Of a stretch of DNA of 64,000 nucleotides, positions 1 to 7,238 are shown one piece after another. The position numbers and the translations under genes were made by a program. This DNA is from an uncultured Ferrovum sp. (GTDB lineage: Bacteria > Pseudomonadota > Gammaproteobacteria > Burkholderiales > Ferrovaceae): contig CAIVUX010000024.1 of the NCBI GenBank assembly GCA_903909215.1, forward strand, positions 1 through 64,000. Direction: 5' to 3'. Every line of letters begins with the position of its first letter. The first letter of the stretch is position 1. Below the pieces are notes generated by a model. That model did not search any database. It saw nothing but the letters and a program-made list of their open reading frames with translations, and was not told where the DNA came from.

Positions 1-11
1 CGCAAGCTTGT

Positions 12-1040
12 TTACACCAACGAAAACTGCAGCGTGCCCAAGTTTCCCACCTTCGATTCAATCTTATCCCCTGCTTTTAACCAGACCTGCTTGTCTTTTG
101 GTTTTCCCAAAATAACCCCCTCAGGGGTCCCAGTAAAAATGACATCTCCCGGCTGTAACGGAAAATGCTTGCTGATGTAAGCAATCATTTGTTGGGTGTT
201 GCAGATAAAATCATTGGTATTCGAAGACTGGCGCAGCTCACCGTTCACCCAGGTCTGCACGGTCATATTGTTAGGGTCACCGGCCACATCGGCGCACATA
301 AAGTAGGGTCCAATGGGTGCAAAGTTATCCAATGTTTTGCCAATCATCCATTGTCCGTTGGGCAATTCCAATTGTAAATCCCGCGCCGAAAAATCCTGCG
401 CAGTGCAGTATCCGGCCACATAGTTCAGCGCATCTGCTTCACTGACATTCCAAGCTTTTTTACCCATCACAATCAGCATCTCAGTTTCGTAATCCATCTT
501 GACCGATAATTCTTTGGGCGGCAAGGTGATCACACATTGGTGCGCGGCCAAGGCGTTATTGTATTTATTAAAAAGAGGTGGCACGCGCGGCGGTTGCATA
601 CCAATCTCTTTGGCGTGATTGCGATAATTCAAACCCACACAAATAATCTTGCCTGGGTTTTGGAACAGACGGCCATAACCGATATCCGACTCATTCACGT
701 AATAGTCTTTATGCGATTGTACGGCGGCCATAAGCGCTTTAAGTTCCGTCGCATTACCCTTCTGCAACAATTCATCCAGGCATAAGGGGGCAGCCATCTT
801 AAGCCCATGGGCGGCAGCGCGCACATCCAAAATGCCTTTGTCGGTTTTAACGCCTAAGCTTTCAGAACCGTCTTTGTGGCGAATGCAGAGCAATGTCAGG
901 CCAGAAATCATTTCATGGGGGCCATTGTAATGTTCGCTGGCATGTGATTCGTCGGCAGCATGGGCGCCACTCCCGATAGCCATCAAGCCTGCAGCGGCAA
1001 TGGTGCTTTTGTGAAAGAAATCGCGTCGTCCGTTATCCAT
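12..1040 (-). CDS. Exported fumarylacetoacetate hydrolase (FAH) family protein
   Basis: The C-terminal two thirds is an FAH-family fold: the motifs ICVGLNYRNHAKE (about residue 133), LFNKYNNALAAH, the metal-binding acid cluster DYETE (about 183) and GDVIFTGTPEGV near the end are all seen. Family members cleave or decarboxylate C-C bonds of diketo acids in aromatic catabolism; the substrate here is unknown. The N-terminus has a twin-arginine type signal, GRRDFFHKS followed by a hydrophobic Ala/Gly-rich stretch ending AHAA, so export of a folded protein to the periplasm is inferred, which is unusual for this family. I start at 1040 because GAGGAAAAC precedes that ATG; an ATG at 1058 is possible, and the open frame runs further upstream without family similarity. 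It stands alone on the minus strand, divergent from the decayed transporter gene. Confidence 0.85.
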   Translation of the reverse strand: MDNGRRDFFHKSTIAAAGLMAIGSGAHAADESHASEHYNGPHEMISGLTLLCIRHKDGSESLGVKTDKGILDVRAAAHGLKMAAPLCLDELLQKGNATELKALMAAVQSHKDYYVNESDIGYGRLFQNPGKIICVGLNYRNHAKEIGMQPPRVPPLFNKYNNALAAHQCVITLPPKELSVKMDYETEMLIVMGKKAWNVSEADALNYVAGYCTAQDFSARDLQLELPNGQWMIGKTLDNFAPIGPYFMCADVAGDPNNMTVQTWVNGELRQSSNTNDFICNTQQMIAYISKHFPLQPGDVIFTGTPEGVILGKPKDKQVWLKAGDKIESKVGNLGTLQFSLV

Positions 1041-1128
1041 GTTTTCCTCACTGTTCATTATTATAGTTTTGCCTTGGGCAAATTTATGCCTACTGTACAC
1101 CTCTTGCGTGTTGGCAAAAAGCATTCTC

Positions 1129-1773
1129 ATGATTGATATTTCCACTAACGCCATCACTTTATTGACCATAGCTGCTGCTGTGGCGGCTTTCGTGGACACC
1201 TTGGCAGGCGGTGGTGGGCTGATTACCGTACCCGCCCTACTCTTGGCAGGGTTGCCCCCTCTCAATGCCCTGGCCACCAATAAGGTACAGGGCAGCATCG
1301 GCACGCTCACCGCGTCCTTGCTGTTAATGCGCAAGGGTTTTCTCAAACCCGCCCAGCTTAAAGCCCCACAGTTCTATTGCGCATTGGCAGCTGGTTTGGG
1401 TACGGTATTGGTGCAATTCTTGCCAGCCGTCTGGTTAAGTCGCATTGTTCCCTTGGTGTTGTTAATGATGGCCTCACAGGGCCGGGCACTGGGTCCTTTT
1501 TTTCTTGGGCGGGTGTGGCTATTCGGGGTCAGACCCTACTCACGGCCACAGCGCATGCAAAAGCCTTTAATTTTATGAGTAACCTGGCCTCTGTGGCGGT
1601 ATTTGTGGTGGGTGGGCAAGTATTGTGGAGCATTGGGCTGTGCATGATGTTGGGACAAATGCTGGGTGCCGGTTTGGCCACAGTGGTGATGGTTAAAAAA
1701 GGTCTGTGCTGATTCGCCCCATGATTGTGGCGGTCTGCTTCATTATGCTGTTTCGGTTGTGGGTCAGTGCTAA
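1129..1773 (+). pseudogene. Decayed TauE/SafE (YfcA-type) membrane permease
   Basis: An ATG at 1129 opens a frame encoding a typical TauE/SafE N-terminus (FVDTLAGGGGLITVPALLL, then LNALATNKVQGSIGTLTA). After RIVPLVLLMMA near 1472 the similarity stops and resumes in another frame as DGLTGPGTGSFF and TATAHAKAFNFMSNLAS, the usual second half of the family. That frame ends at a TGA (1710-1712), and the expected C-terminus (LIRPMIVAV) continues in the third frame; a TAA in the first frame lies at 1771. About 25-30 residues that normally join the halves are missing. So I see one out-of-frame deletion plus at least one further frameshift. The intact family exports sulfite, sulfonates or similar anions; this copy is inferred to be nonfunctional. 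Confidence 0.75.
1525..1537. repeat. GGGGTCAGACCC half-unit of the dispersed palindrome
   Basis: A single 13-base half-unit with the last base changed (12 of 13 match to GGGGTCAGACCCC) lies inside the TauE pseudogene. It reads RGQT in the second frame, at a place where related proteins have ordinary sequence, so it may be an insertion or a chance coding match. Confidence 0.45.
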
Positions 1774-1775
1774 AT

Positions 1776-3191
1776 TTATGCCGCGCGCAATTCCTTACGA
1801 CTGGCCACCAGCGAGCCGCCAATCATACCCGTAAGGCTAGCCACAAGTCCTGCCAATTGCGGCGGAATTAGGGCATTCGGTGCCACCCATTCACAAACCA
1901 ACCAAACGCCAGCGCCCATTGCCACGGAGAGCAATCCACCCAAGGGCGTGGCGCGTTTCCAATACAGTCCAAAAGCCAAAGGGACAAAAGCAGCCACCAA
2001 GGTAATTTTATAAGCGCCCTCCACCATCTTGAAAATAGACAGCTCTGAACGAATGGCAATAAAGGTCACCAGGCACGTAAACACAAACACCACTACGCGC
2101 ATCACCTTTAACAACTGCTGATCTGTCATTTCTTTGTAAAACCCTTTCACAATATTTTCTGCAAAAGTCACGGAGGGCGCCAAGAGCGTGGCTGAGGCGC
2201 AACTTTTAATGGCAGAGAGCAACGCACCAAAGAACATCACCTGTGCGAAGAGCGGTGAGTGATCCATAATAAGTTTTGGTAAAATGAGTTGTGAATCCGT
2301 ATCAAGATATTGCTTCACCAGTTCGGGGTCAATGAGCGTGGCGGAATAAGCCAAAAACATTGGAATAAAAGCAAAACAAAAGTACAGACTGCCGCCCAAA
2401 ATGGAGGCGTTGCGCGCGGTGTTTTCATTGTTGGAAGAAGTCACGCGCTGAAATACATCTTGTTGTGGAATGGAACCCAACATCATGGTAATCCACGCAG
2501 CAAAAAATCCAATCACTTCTGTGGGATTCAGGGCAGGCCAAAAGTCAAACTTACCAGCAGCGGAGGCATGATTAATGACAGCGGAAACGCCACCGGCTGT
2601 GGCGCTTAAGTCCCAGGCAATGTACACCATACCCAGCATAATGATGATCATCTGAATAAAATCGGTGATGGCCACCGACAGCATTCCACCAAACAGGGTG
2701 TATATCATCACTGTGGCAGCCCCTATGATCATGCCCGCGTCTTTAGAGATCATGTCGTCGGACACCACGTTGAACACAAGGCCCAGCGCTTTAATTTGCG
2801 CGGCCACCCAACCCAGATAAGACACCACAATGCACAGGGTTACCAAAATCTCCACGGTACGTCCGTATTTGATGCGATAAAAATCACCAATGGTGAGGAG
2901 TTTTTTACGATACAAGGGCACAGCAAAAAATAGCCCAACCAAGATAAGGCAGAGCGATGAACCAAAAGGATCCGCCACCACACCGTGCAACCCTTCCTTC
3001 AAAAAGGTAGCGGGAATACCCAGCACCGTTTCTGAGCCAAACCAAGTGGCAAACACGGTAGCGGTGACCACATACAGGGGCATGCTGTGCCCCGCCGCCG
3101 CATAATCCGCGGTGTTGTGCACGCGCATGGCTACCCAGAGGCCAATGGCCACAGAAATAATCCAATAGGCAATCACAAACCACAGCAGCAT
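1776..3191 (-). CDS. Sodium:solute symporter (SSS/PutP family)
   Basis: A 471-residue polytopic inner-membrane protein with about 12-13 hydrophobic segments. The N-terminus (YAAAGHSMPLYVVTATVFAT, then WFGSETVLGIPATF) and SIPQQDVFQRVTSS in the middle are hallmarks of the sodium/solute symporter superfamily, which takes up proline, pantothenate, sugars, acetate or other solutes with sodium. The substrate cannot be deduced. Length is normal for the family. The ATG at 3191 is preceded by AAAGAGGTCACC, a good ribosome binding site. Its 3' end abuts the TauE remnant, and upstream on the same strand is nothing for about 55 bases until the bioD stop, so it could be read together with the biotin genes. 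Confidence 0.9.
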   Translation of the reverse strand: MLLWFVIAYWIISVAIGLWVAMRVHNTADYAAAGHSMPLYVVTATVFATWFGSETVLGIPATFLKEGLHGVVADPFGSSLCLILVGLFFAVPLYRKKLLTIGDFYRIKYGRTVEILVTLCIVVSYLGWVAAQIKALGLVFNVVSDDMISKDAGMIIGAATVMIYTLFGGMLSVAITDFIQMIIIMLGMVYIAWDLSATAGGVSAVINHASAAGKFDFWPALNPTEVIGFFAAWITMMLGSIPQQDVFQRVTSSNNENTARNASILGGSLYFCFAFIPMFLAYSATLIDPELVKQYLDTDSQLILPKLIMDHSPLFAQVMFFGALLSAIKSCASATLLAPSVTFAENIVKGFYKEMTDQQLLKVMRVVVFVFTCLVTFIAIRSELSIFKMVEGAYKITLVAAFVPLAFGLYWKRATPLGGLLSVAMGAGVWLVCEWVAPNALIPPQLAGLVASLTGMIGGSLVASRKELRAA

Positions 3192-3246
3192 GGTGACCTC
3201 TTTAAGTATGAATGGCTAAATTCTAACGGTTTGATGTAGCGCTTGG

Positions 3247-3924
3247 CTACTTCAGTAATGGCTCAAGGTTTAACCATGCAGAGGATTCAGTGGTGGGCGC
3301 GCCATAAGGCATGACGCCCAAACAAGGGGCTGCAATGGCCTCTTTCAAGGTGGTGAGGTTCTCCTCGAAGGCCATCATGTGCGGATCAAGTTGATTGGCC
3401 ACCCACCCCATCAGGGTCAGGCCCCTATTTTGGATGGCTTCCACCGTAAGCAGTGCATGGTTGAGGCAACCCAAGCGCATGCCCACCACCAAGATGATGG
3501 GTGCTTGCAACAAGGCGCAGCAATCCGCTACGCTGCCCTCTGGCCCCAAAGGCACCAGAAACCCACCGGCACCCTCTATGACCACCGCGGCTCGTGAGCG
3601 CAATGCATCATAAGCTGTTTTGATTTTAGCGAACGCAATCAACACACCCAGCGCAGCAGCAGCCAAATGCGGCGCCATGGCGGCCTCAAAAGCATATGGG
3701 TTTATTTCTGAAAGGGTCACAGGCAAACGTGAATGGGCTTGCAGCAGACGCACATCATCATTCACCCAAGCGGCCTCTTCCCATACACATCCTGCTGCCA
3801 CAGGCTTCAACCCCACTGCCGTAATGCCGCGCGCGCTTAAGGCATCCAGCAACGCAATGGCCACAGCAGTCTTACCAATACCCGTATCAGTGCCCGTAAT
3901 AAACCAGGATGGGTTAATGCTCAT
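3247..3924 (-). CDS. bioD: Dethiobiotin synthetase
   Basis: Catalyses ATP-dependent closure of the ureido ring from 7,8-diaminopelargonate and CO2, the third step of the biotin ring pathway, in the cytoplasm. The 225-residue protein begins with WFITGTDTGIGKTAVA, the family P-loop, has the catalytic-lysine region GLKPVAAG (about 40), VIEGAGGFLVPLG (about 115) and GLTLMGWVANQ toward the C-terminus. Length is standard. Its ATG overlaps the bioA stop by four bases (ATGA), so bioF-bioA-bioD form one translationally coupled operon in pathway order. bioB, bioC and bioH are not in the window. Confidence 0.96.
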   Translation of the reverse strand: MSINPSWFITGTDTGIGKTAVAIALLDALSARGITAVGLKPVAAGCVWEEAAWVNDDVRLLQAHSRLPVTLSEINPYAFEAAMAPHLAAAALGVLIAFAKIKTAYDALRSRAAVVIEGAGGFLVPLGPEGSVADCCALLQAPIILVVGMRLGCLNHALLTVEAIQNRGLTLMGWVANQLDPHMMAFEENLTTLKEAIAAPCLGVMPYGAPTTESSAWLNLEPLLK

Positions 3925-5216
3925 GATAGCGCCTCATCTAACGATTCAAGGGTGGCTGTCACCAACAACTCAAACTCATCATCAGTGATGGTGTAGGGAG
4001 GCATAAAGTAGACCGTGTGGCCTATGGGGCGCAATAGCACTCCATGCTTCAATGCCGCTTGGTGAAAACACCGCGCAAAATCGGAAGAGGTACCCGTTAC
4101 ATCAAAGGCCCAGATCATGCCGCGGTTTCGGAACTGCTTCACAGCTGGGTGGTGTTGCAAGGGTTTTGTTAAACGGTTTAATGCGGGAACACGTTCGCGG
4201 TTGGCATTAATTACATTATCGGATTCAAAAATATCCAGCACTGCTAAAGCGGCACTACACGCCAAGGCGTTGCCCGTATAGGAATGCGAATGCAAAAAGC
4301 CACGCGCCGTATTGTCGTGGTAGAAGGCCTTGTAAATACTGTGACGCGTCATCACCACCGACAAAGGTAAATAACCGCCGGTAATCCCTTTGGAAAGGCA
4401 TAAAAAATCAGGGGTAATCCCGGCTTGTTGATGTGCAAAAAACGTCCCGCTGCGACCAAAGCCCACAGCGATTTCATCGGCAATAAAATGCACTTGGTAT
4501 TGTTCACATAAGCGTTTGGCCTCACGCAGAAACTCAGGCTCATGGAAAATCATGCCGGAGGCAGCTTGGATGAGCGGCTCCACAATAAATGCGGCTAAGT
4601 GTTGGTGATGTTGTTCAAGATGATTTTCTAATGCTGTTAGCGAACCCTCCTGAGTGCCCGGAAAACGCAAATCGGGTGCAGGAATGGTGGCGCTCATGCG
4701 AATAAGGGGTGCGTAAGCGTCACGGAACAGGGCCACGTCGGTCACCCCCAAGGCACCCAAGGTTTCACCGTGATAACTGCCTGCTAATGCTAAGAACTGT
4801 GTTTTATGTTCGTGACCTTCGTTGCGCCAATAATGCGCGCTCATTTTTAATGCAATTTCAGTGGCGGAGGCGCCATCGGATCCATAAAAACAATGGCCCA
4901 GCTGATGATCTGTTAGCGCAGATAAGCGCTCGGAGAGTTTCACCACGGGCTCATGAGTAAACCCCGCCAACATCACATGCTCCAGCTTTGCTAATTGCAA
5001 TTGGATGGCGGCGCGAATGCGTGAGTTATTGTGACCAAAGAGATTTACCCACCATGAGCTGACAGCATCCAAGTAACGATGACCATCGCAATCCACTAAC
5101 CATACACCCTCGGCGTGATCAATGGGAATGAGTGGAAACTGTTCATGCTGTTTCATTTGCGTGCAGGGGTGCCACACGGCGGCCAGGCTACGCGCTAACA
5201 GGTTTTTATTGTTCAT
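3921..5216 (-). CDS. bioA: Adenosylmethionine-8-amino-7-oxononanoate aminotransferase
   Basis: PLP enzyme that converts 8-amino-7-oxononanoate (KAPA) to 7,8-diaminopelargonate with S-adenosylmethionine as amino donor. The 431-residue class III aminotransferase has the BioA N-terminal signature VWHPCTQMKQH, the DAVSSWWVNLFGH motif, GSYHGETLGALGVTD, the cofactor aspartate in FIADEIAVGFGRSG and the PLP lysine in LCLSKGITGGYLPLS (about residue 275). Length fits the family. It overlaps bioD downstream and bioF upstream by four bases each, which supports coupled expression. Confidence 0.97.
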   Translation of the reverse strand: MNNKNLLARSLAAVWHPCTQMKQHEQFPLIPIDHAEGVWLVDCDGHRYLDAVSSWWVNLFGHNNSRIRAAIQLQLAKLEHVMLAGFTHEPVVKLSERLSALTDHQLGHCFYGSDGASATEIALKMSAHYWRNEGHEHKTQFLALAGSYHGETLGALGVTDVALFRDAYAPLIRMSATIPAPDLRFPGTQEGSLTALENHLEQHHQHLAAFIVEPLIQAASGMIFHEPEFLREAKRLCEQYQVHFIADEIAVGFGRSGTFFAHQQAGITPDFLCLSKGITGGYLPLSVVMTRHSIYKAFYHDNTARGFLHSHSYTGNALACSAALAVLDIFESDNVINANRERVPALNRLTKPLQHHPAVKQFRNRGMIWAFDVTGTSSDFARCFHQAALKHGVLLRPIGHTVYFMPPYTITDDEFELLVTATLESLDEALS

Positions 5217-6376
5217 GCCAATGCCCTTAAAGCTGTTATTAGTTGCTCTACTTGATCTGTGGAATGGGCGGCCGATAATGATATGCGCAAGCGCGCTTGG
5301 CCCTCAGGCACTGTGGGTGGACGTATGGCGGGCACCCAAATGCCACGGGCTTGTAAGGCGGCACTGATGCGCATCACGCTGGCGTTATCTCCCACTAGGA
5401 TGGGGTGAATGGCTGTTTGTGAATACAAAGGGGTCAGACCCCGAATGGGGGTCTGACCCCCAAGACCCAACTGCAACTGCTGACCTAAGGCGCGTAGATG
5501 TTCACGGCGGAATTCGTCACGGCGTATGCATTCAATACTGGCCCATGCGGCAGCGGCCAAGACGGGTGGCGAACCGGTGGTAAACATATAGGTGCGGGCA
5601 CGCTGTTCTAACCAATTAACAATATCTTGGGTGCCGGCCACAAAGGCGCCGAACACGCCCGCCGCCTTTCCCAAAGTGGCCATATACACAATACGAGGAG
5701 AGACAAGTCCCAAATGCGCTAAGGTGCCGCGGCCTTCAAGGCCCAGCACGCCCAATCCATGGGCATCATCCATGATGATTTGTGCATCAAAGCGCTCAGC
5801 CAAGGACAGCAGATCAACCATGGGGGCTATGTCGCCATCCATACTAAACACGCCATCGGTGATAATCCATTTCTCTGCGGCGTGGGATTCTTGCAGCAAT
5901 TGTTCCAAATGCGCCATATCCACATGGCGATACACATTCACAGAGCCTGCCGCGGAGAGTCGAATGCCGTCAATCAAACAGGCGTGATTCAAAGCATCCG
6001 AAAACACTGCCGCACCCTCACCCACCAAGGCCGGAATAATGCCCATGTTGGCCATGTAGCCGGTAGAGAAATGCAGGGCGCGCTCATAACCCAACCACTC
6101 TGCCAAGGCAACCTCCAGTTCATCTACTGCAGAAGAATGCCCTGAGATAAGAGCTGAGGCCCCAGCACCCACGCCATATTGATCTAGAGCCTTATGGGCT
6201 GCTTGAATGAGGGCGGAATGGTTGGCCAAGCCCAGGTAGTCATTACTGGCAAAGCTTAAAAGGGGTACCCCATCCACCACCATAAGGGGGCCCTGAGGGC
6301 CCTCAACGGTGCGGCGCTGCCGCAGCAGGCCCTTAAGGCGTAGGGAGGATAGGGCTTCATGGAAACGTTTCATCAT
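5213..6376 (-). CDS. bioF: 8-amino-7-oxononanoate synthase
   Basis: First committed step of biotin ring assembly: condenses pimeloyl-ACP (or pimeloyl-CoA) with alanine, with PLP. Seen are LLSFASNDYLGLA, GHSSAVDELEVALAEW, IIMDDAHGLGVLG and the PLP-lysine region MATLGKAAGVFGAFV. The frame extends to a TTG at 6415, but the family N-terminus fits the ATGs at 6376/6373 (MKRFHEALSSLRL), so I start there; neither has a strong ribosome binding site. In the C-terminal domain the variable loop before TAIHPILVGDN is encoded by the dispersed palindrome pair (GGQTPIRGLTPL). The frame and the downstream motif GIWVPAIRPPTVP are intact, so the enzyme is probably active. First gene of the bioF-bioA-bioD operon, divergent from fpr. 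Confidence 0.95.
   Translation of the reverse strand: MMKRFHEALSSLRLKGLLRQRRTVEGPQGPLMVVDGVPLLSFASNDYLGLANHSALIQAAHKALDQYGVGAGASALISGHSSAVDELEVALAEWLGYERALHFSTGYMANMGIIPALVGEGAAVFSDALNHACLIDGIRLSAAGSVNVYRHVDMAHLEQLLQESHAAEKWIITDGVFSMDGDIAPMVDLLSLAERFDAQIIMDDAHGLGVLGLEGRGTLAHLGLVSPRIVYMATLGKAAGVFGAFVAGTQDIVNWLEQRARTYMFTTGSPPVLAAAAWASIECIRRDEFRREHLRALGQQLQLGLGGQTPIRGLTPLYSQTAIHPILVGDNASVMRISAALQARGIWVPAIRPPTVPEGQARLRISLSAAHSTDQVEQLITALRALA
5430..5460. repeat. Inverted pair of GGGGTCAGACCCC units inside bioF
   Basis: GGGGTCAGACCCC at 5430-5442 and its reverse complement GGGGTCTGACCCC at 5448-5460, separated by GAATG. Both units match exactly. The element is read in frame by bioF as GQTPIRGLTP in a surface-loop position. 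It belongs to the same dispersed family as the copies near 12.9, 22.0, 33.7, 34.3 and 46.2 kb. Confidence 0.9.
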
Positions 6377-6396
6377 AAGATTATAACCAGTAAGGC

Positions 6397-6425
6397 TTTT
6401 GCGGCGTAGCAGCAAGGGCTATAAT
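6397..6425 (+). promoter_or_regulatory. Probable sigma-70 promoter of fpr
   Basis: A perfect TATAAT at 6420-6425 lies 36 bases before the fpr start. The hexamer TTTTGC at 6397-6402 is a weak -35 at 17 bases spacing. It overlaps the leader of the divergent bioF gene. Confidence 0.5.
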
Positions 6426-6461
6426 TGACTGTTTTACAACTCACAGACCCTTTATATTGCT

Positions 6462-7238
6462 ATGGCAGCCTTCGGTACAGAAAAAGTCTTGTCGGTCCAT
6501 CACTGGAATGACACCCTATTTAGTTTCACCACCACGCGCGACCCAGGGCTTCGTTTTGAAAACGGCCATTTCGTCATGATCGGGCTGGAAGTGAACGGCA
6601 AACCCTTGGTGCGTGCCTACAGTATTGCCAGCGCCAATTATGAAGAGCATTTGGAGTTCTTGAGTATTAAAGTGCAAGACGGGCCCCTCACCTCACGCTT
6701 GCAGCATATTAAGGTGGGCGATGATATTTTGGTCAGTCGCAAACCAGTGGGCACCTTGGTGACTCATGATTTACTCCCCGGGCGCCATGTGTATTTGTTC
6801 TCCACTGGTACCGGCTTAGCTCCTTTCATGAGCATCATCAAGGATCCTGAAACTTACGAAAAGTTTGAGAAAGTCATTCTGGTCCATGGCGTACGCCAAG
6901 TCTCTGAATTGGCTTATCGCGATTTTATACAGCATGAATTACCCCAGAACGAATTCTTTGGAGAAGAAGTGCAGCGGAAGTTAATTTACTACCCCACCGT
7001 CACGCGGGAAGAATTTGAGACCACGGGGCGCGTCACCACCCTTATTGATAGCGGGCAACTGTTTAAAGACATTGGCCTACCCCCACTGGACCCCAGCGTG
7101 GATCGTGCCATGATTTGCGGCAGCCCCGGTATGCTAAAAGATATTTCGGCGCTCTTGGACGTGCGCGGCTTTAAAATCTCCGAAGGCGTGGGCGAGCCTG
7201 GCGATTACGTCATTGAACGGGCCTTCGTAGAGCGCTAA
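6462..7238 (+). CDS. fpr: Ferredoxin/flavodoxin--NADP(+) reductase
   Basis: FAD enzyme that shuttles electrons between NADPH and ferredoxin or flavodoxin in the cytoplasm, used in Fe-S assembly, radical enzymes and oxidative stress. The 258-residue protein shows the FAD motif RAYSIAS (about 47), the NADP-binding LFSTGTGLAPFMSII (about 111), CGSPGMLKD and the C-terminal VERAFVER typical of bacterial Fpr. Length is standard. It is monocistronic, preceded by a TATAAT box, and its stop codon overlaps the stop of the convergent RND permease gene by four bases. Confidence 0.96.
   Translation: MAAFGTEKVLSVHHWNDTLFSFTTTRDPGLRFENGHFVMIGLEVNGKPLVRAYSIASANYEEHLEFLSIKVQDGPLTSRLQHIKVGDDILVSRKPVGTLVTHDLLPGRHVYLFSTGTGLAPFMSIIKDPETYEKFEKVILVHGVRQVSELAYRDFIQHELPQNEFFGEEVQRKLIYYPTVTREEFETTGRVTTLIDSGQLFKDIGLPPLDPSVDRAMICGSPGMLKDISALLDVRGFKISEGVGEPGDYVIERAFVER

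Noticed and set aside
1041-1346. Upstream extension of the FAH-family reading frame
   Set aside because: The extra residues resemble no family member, overlap the TauE remnant on the other strand, and a good ribosome site precedes the ATG at 1040.
3412-3425. AGGGTCAGGCCCCT in bioD as another palindrome unit
   Set aside because: It has two mismatches to the unit and encodes the conserved BioD stretch GLTLMGWVAN, so it is ordinary coding sequence.
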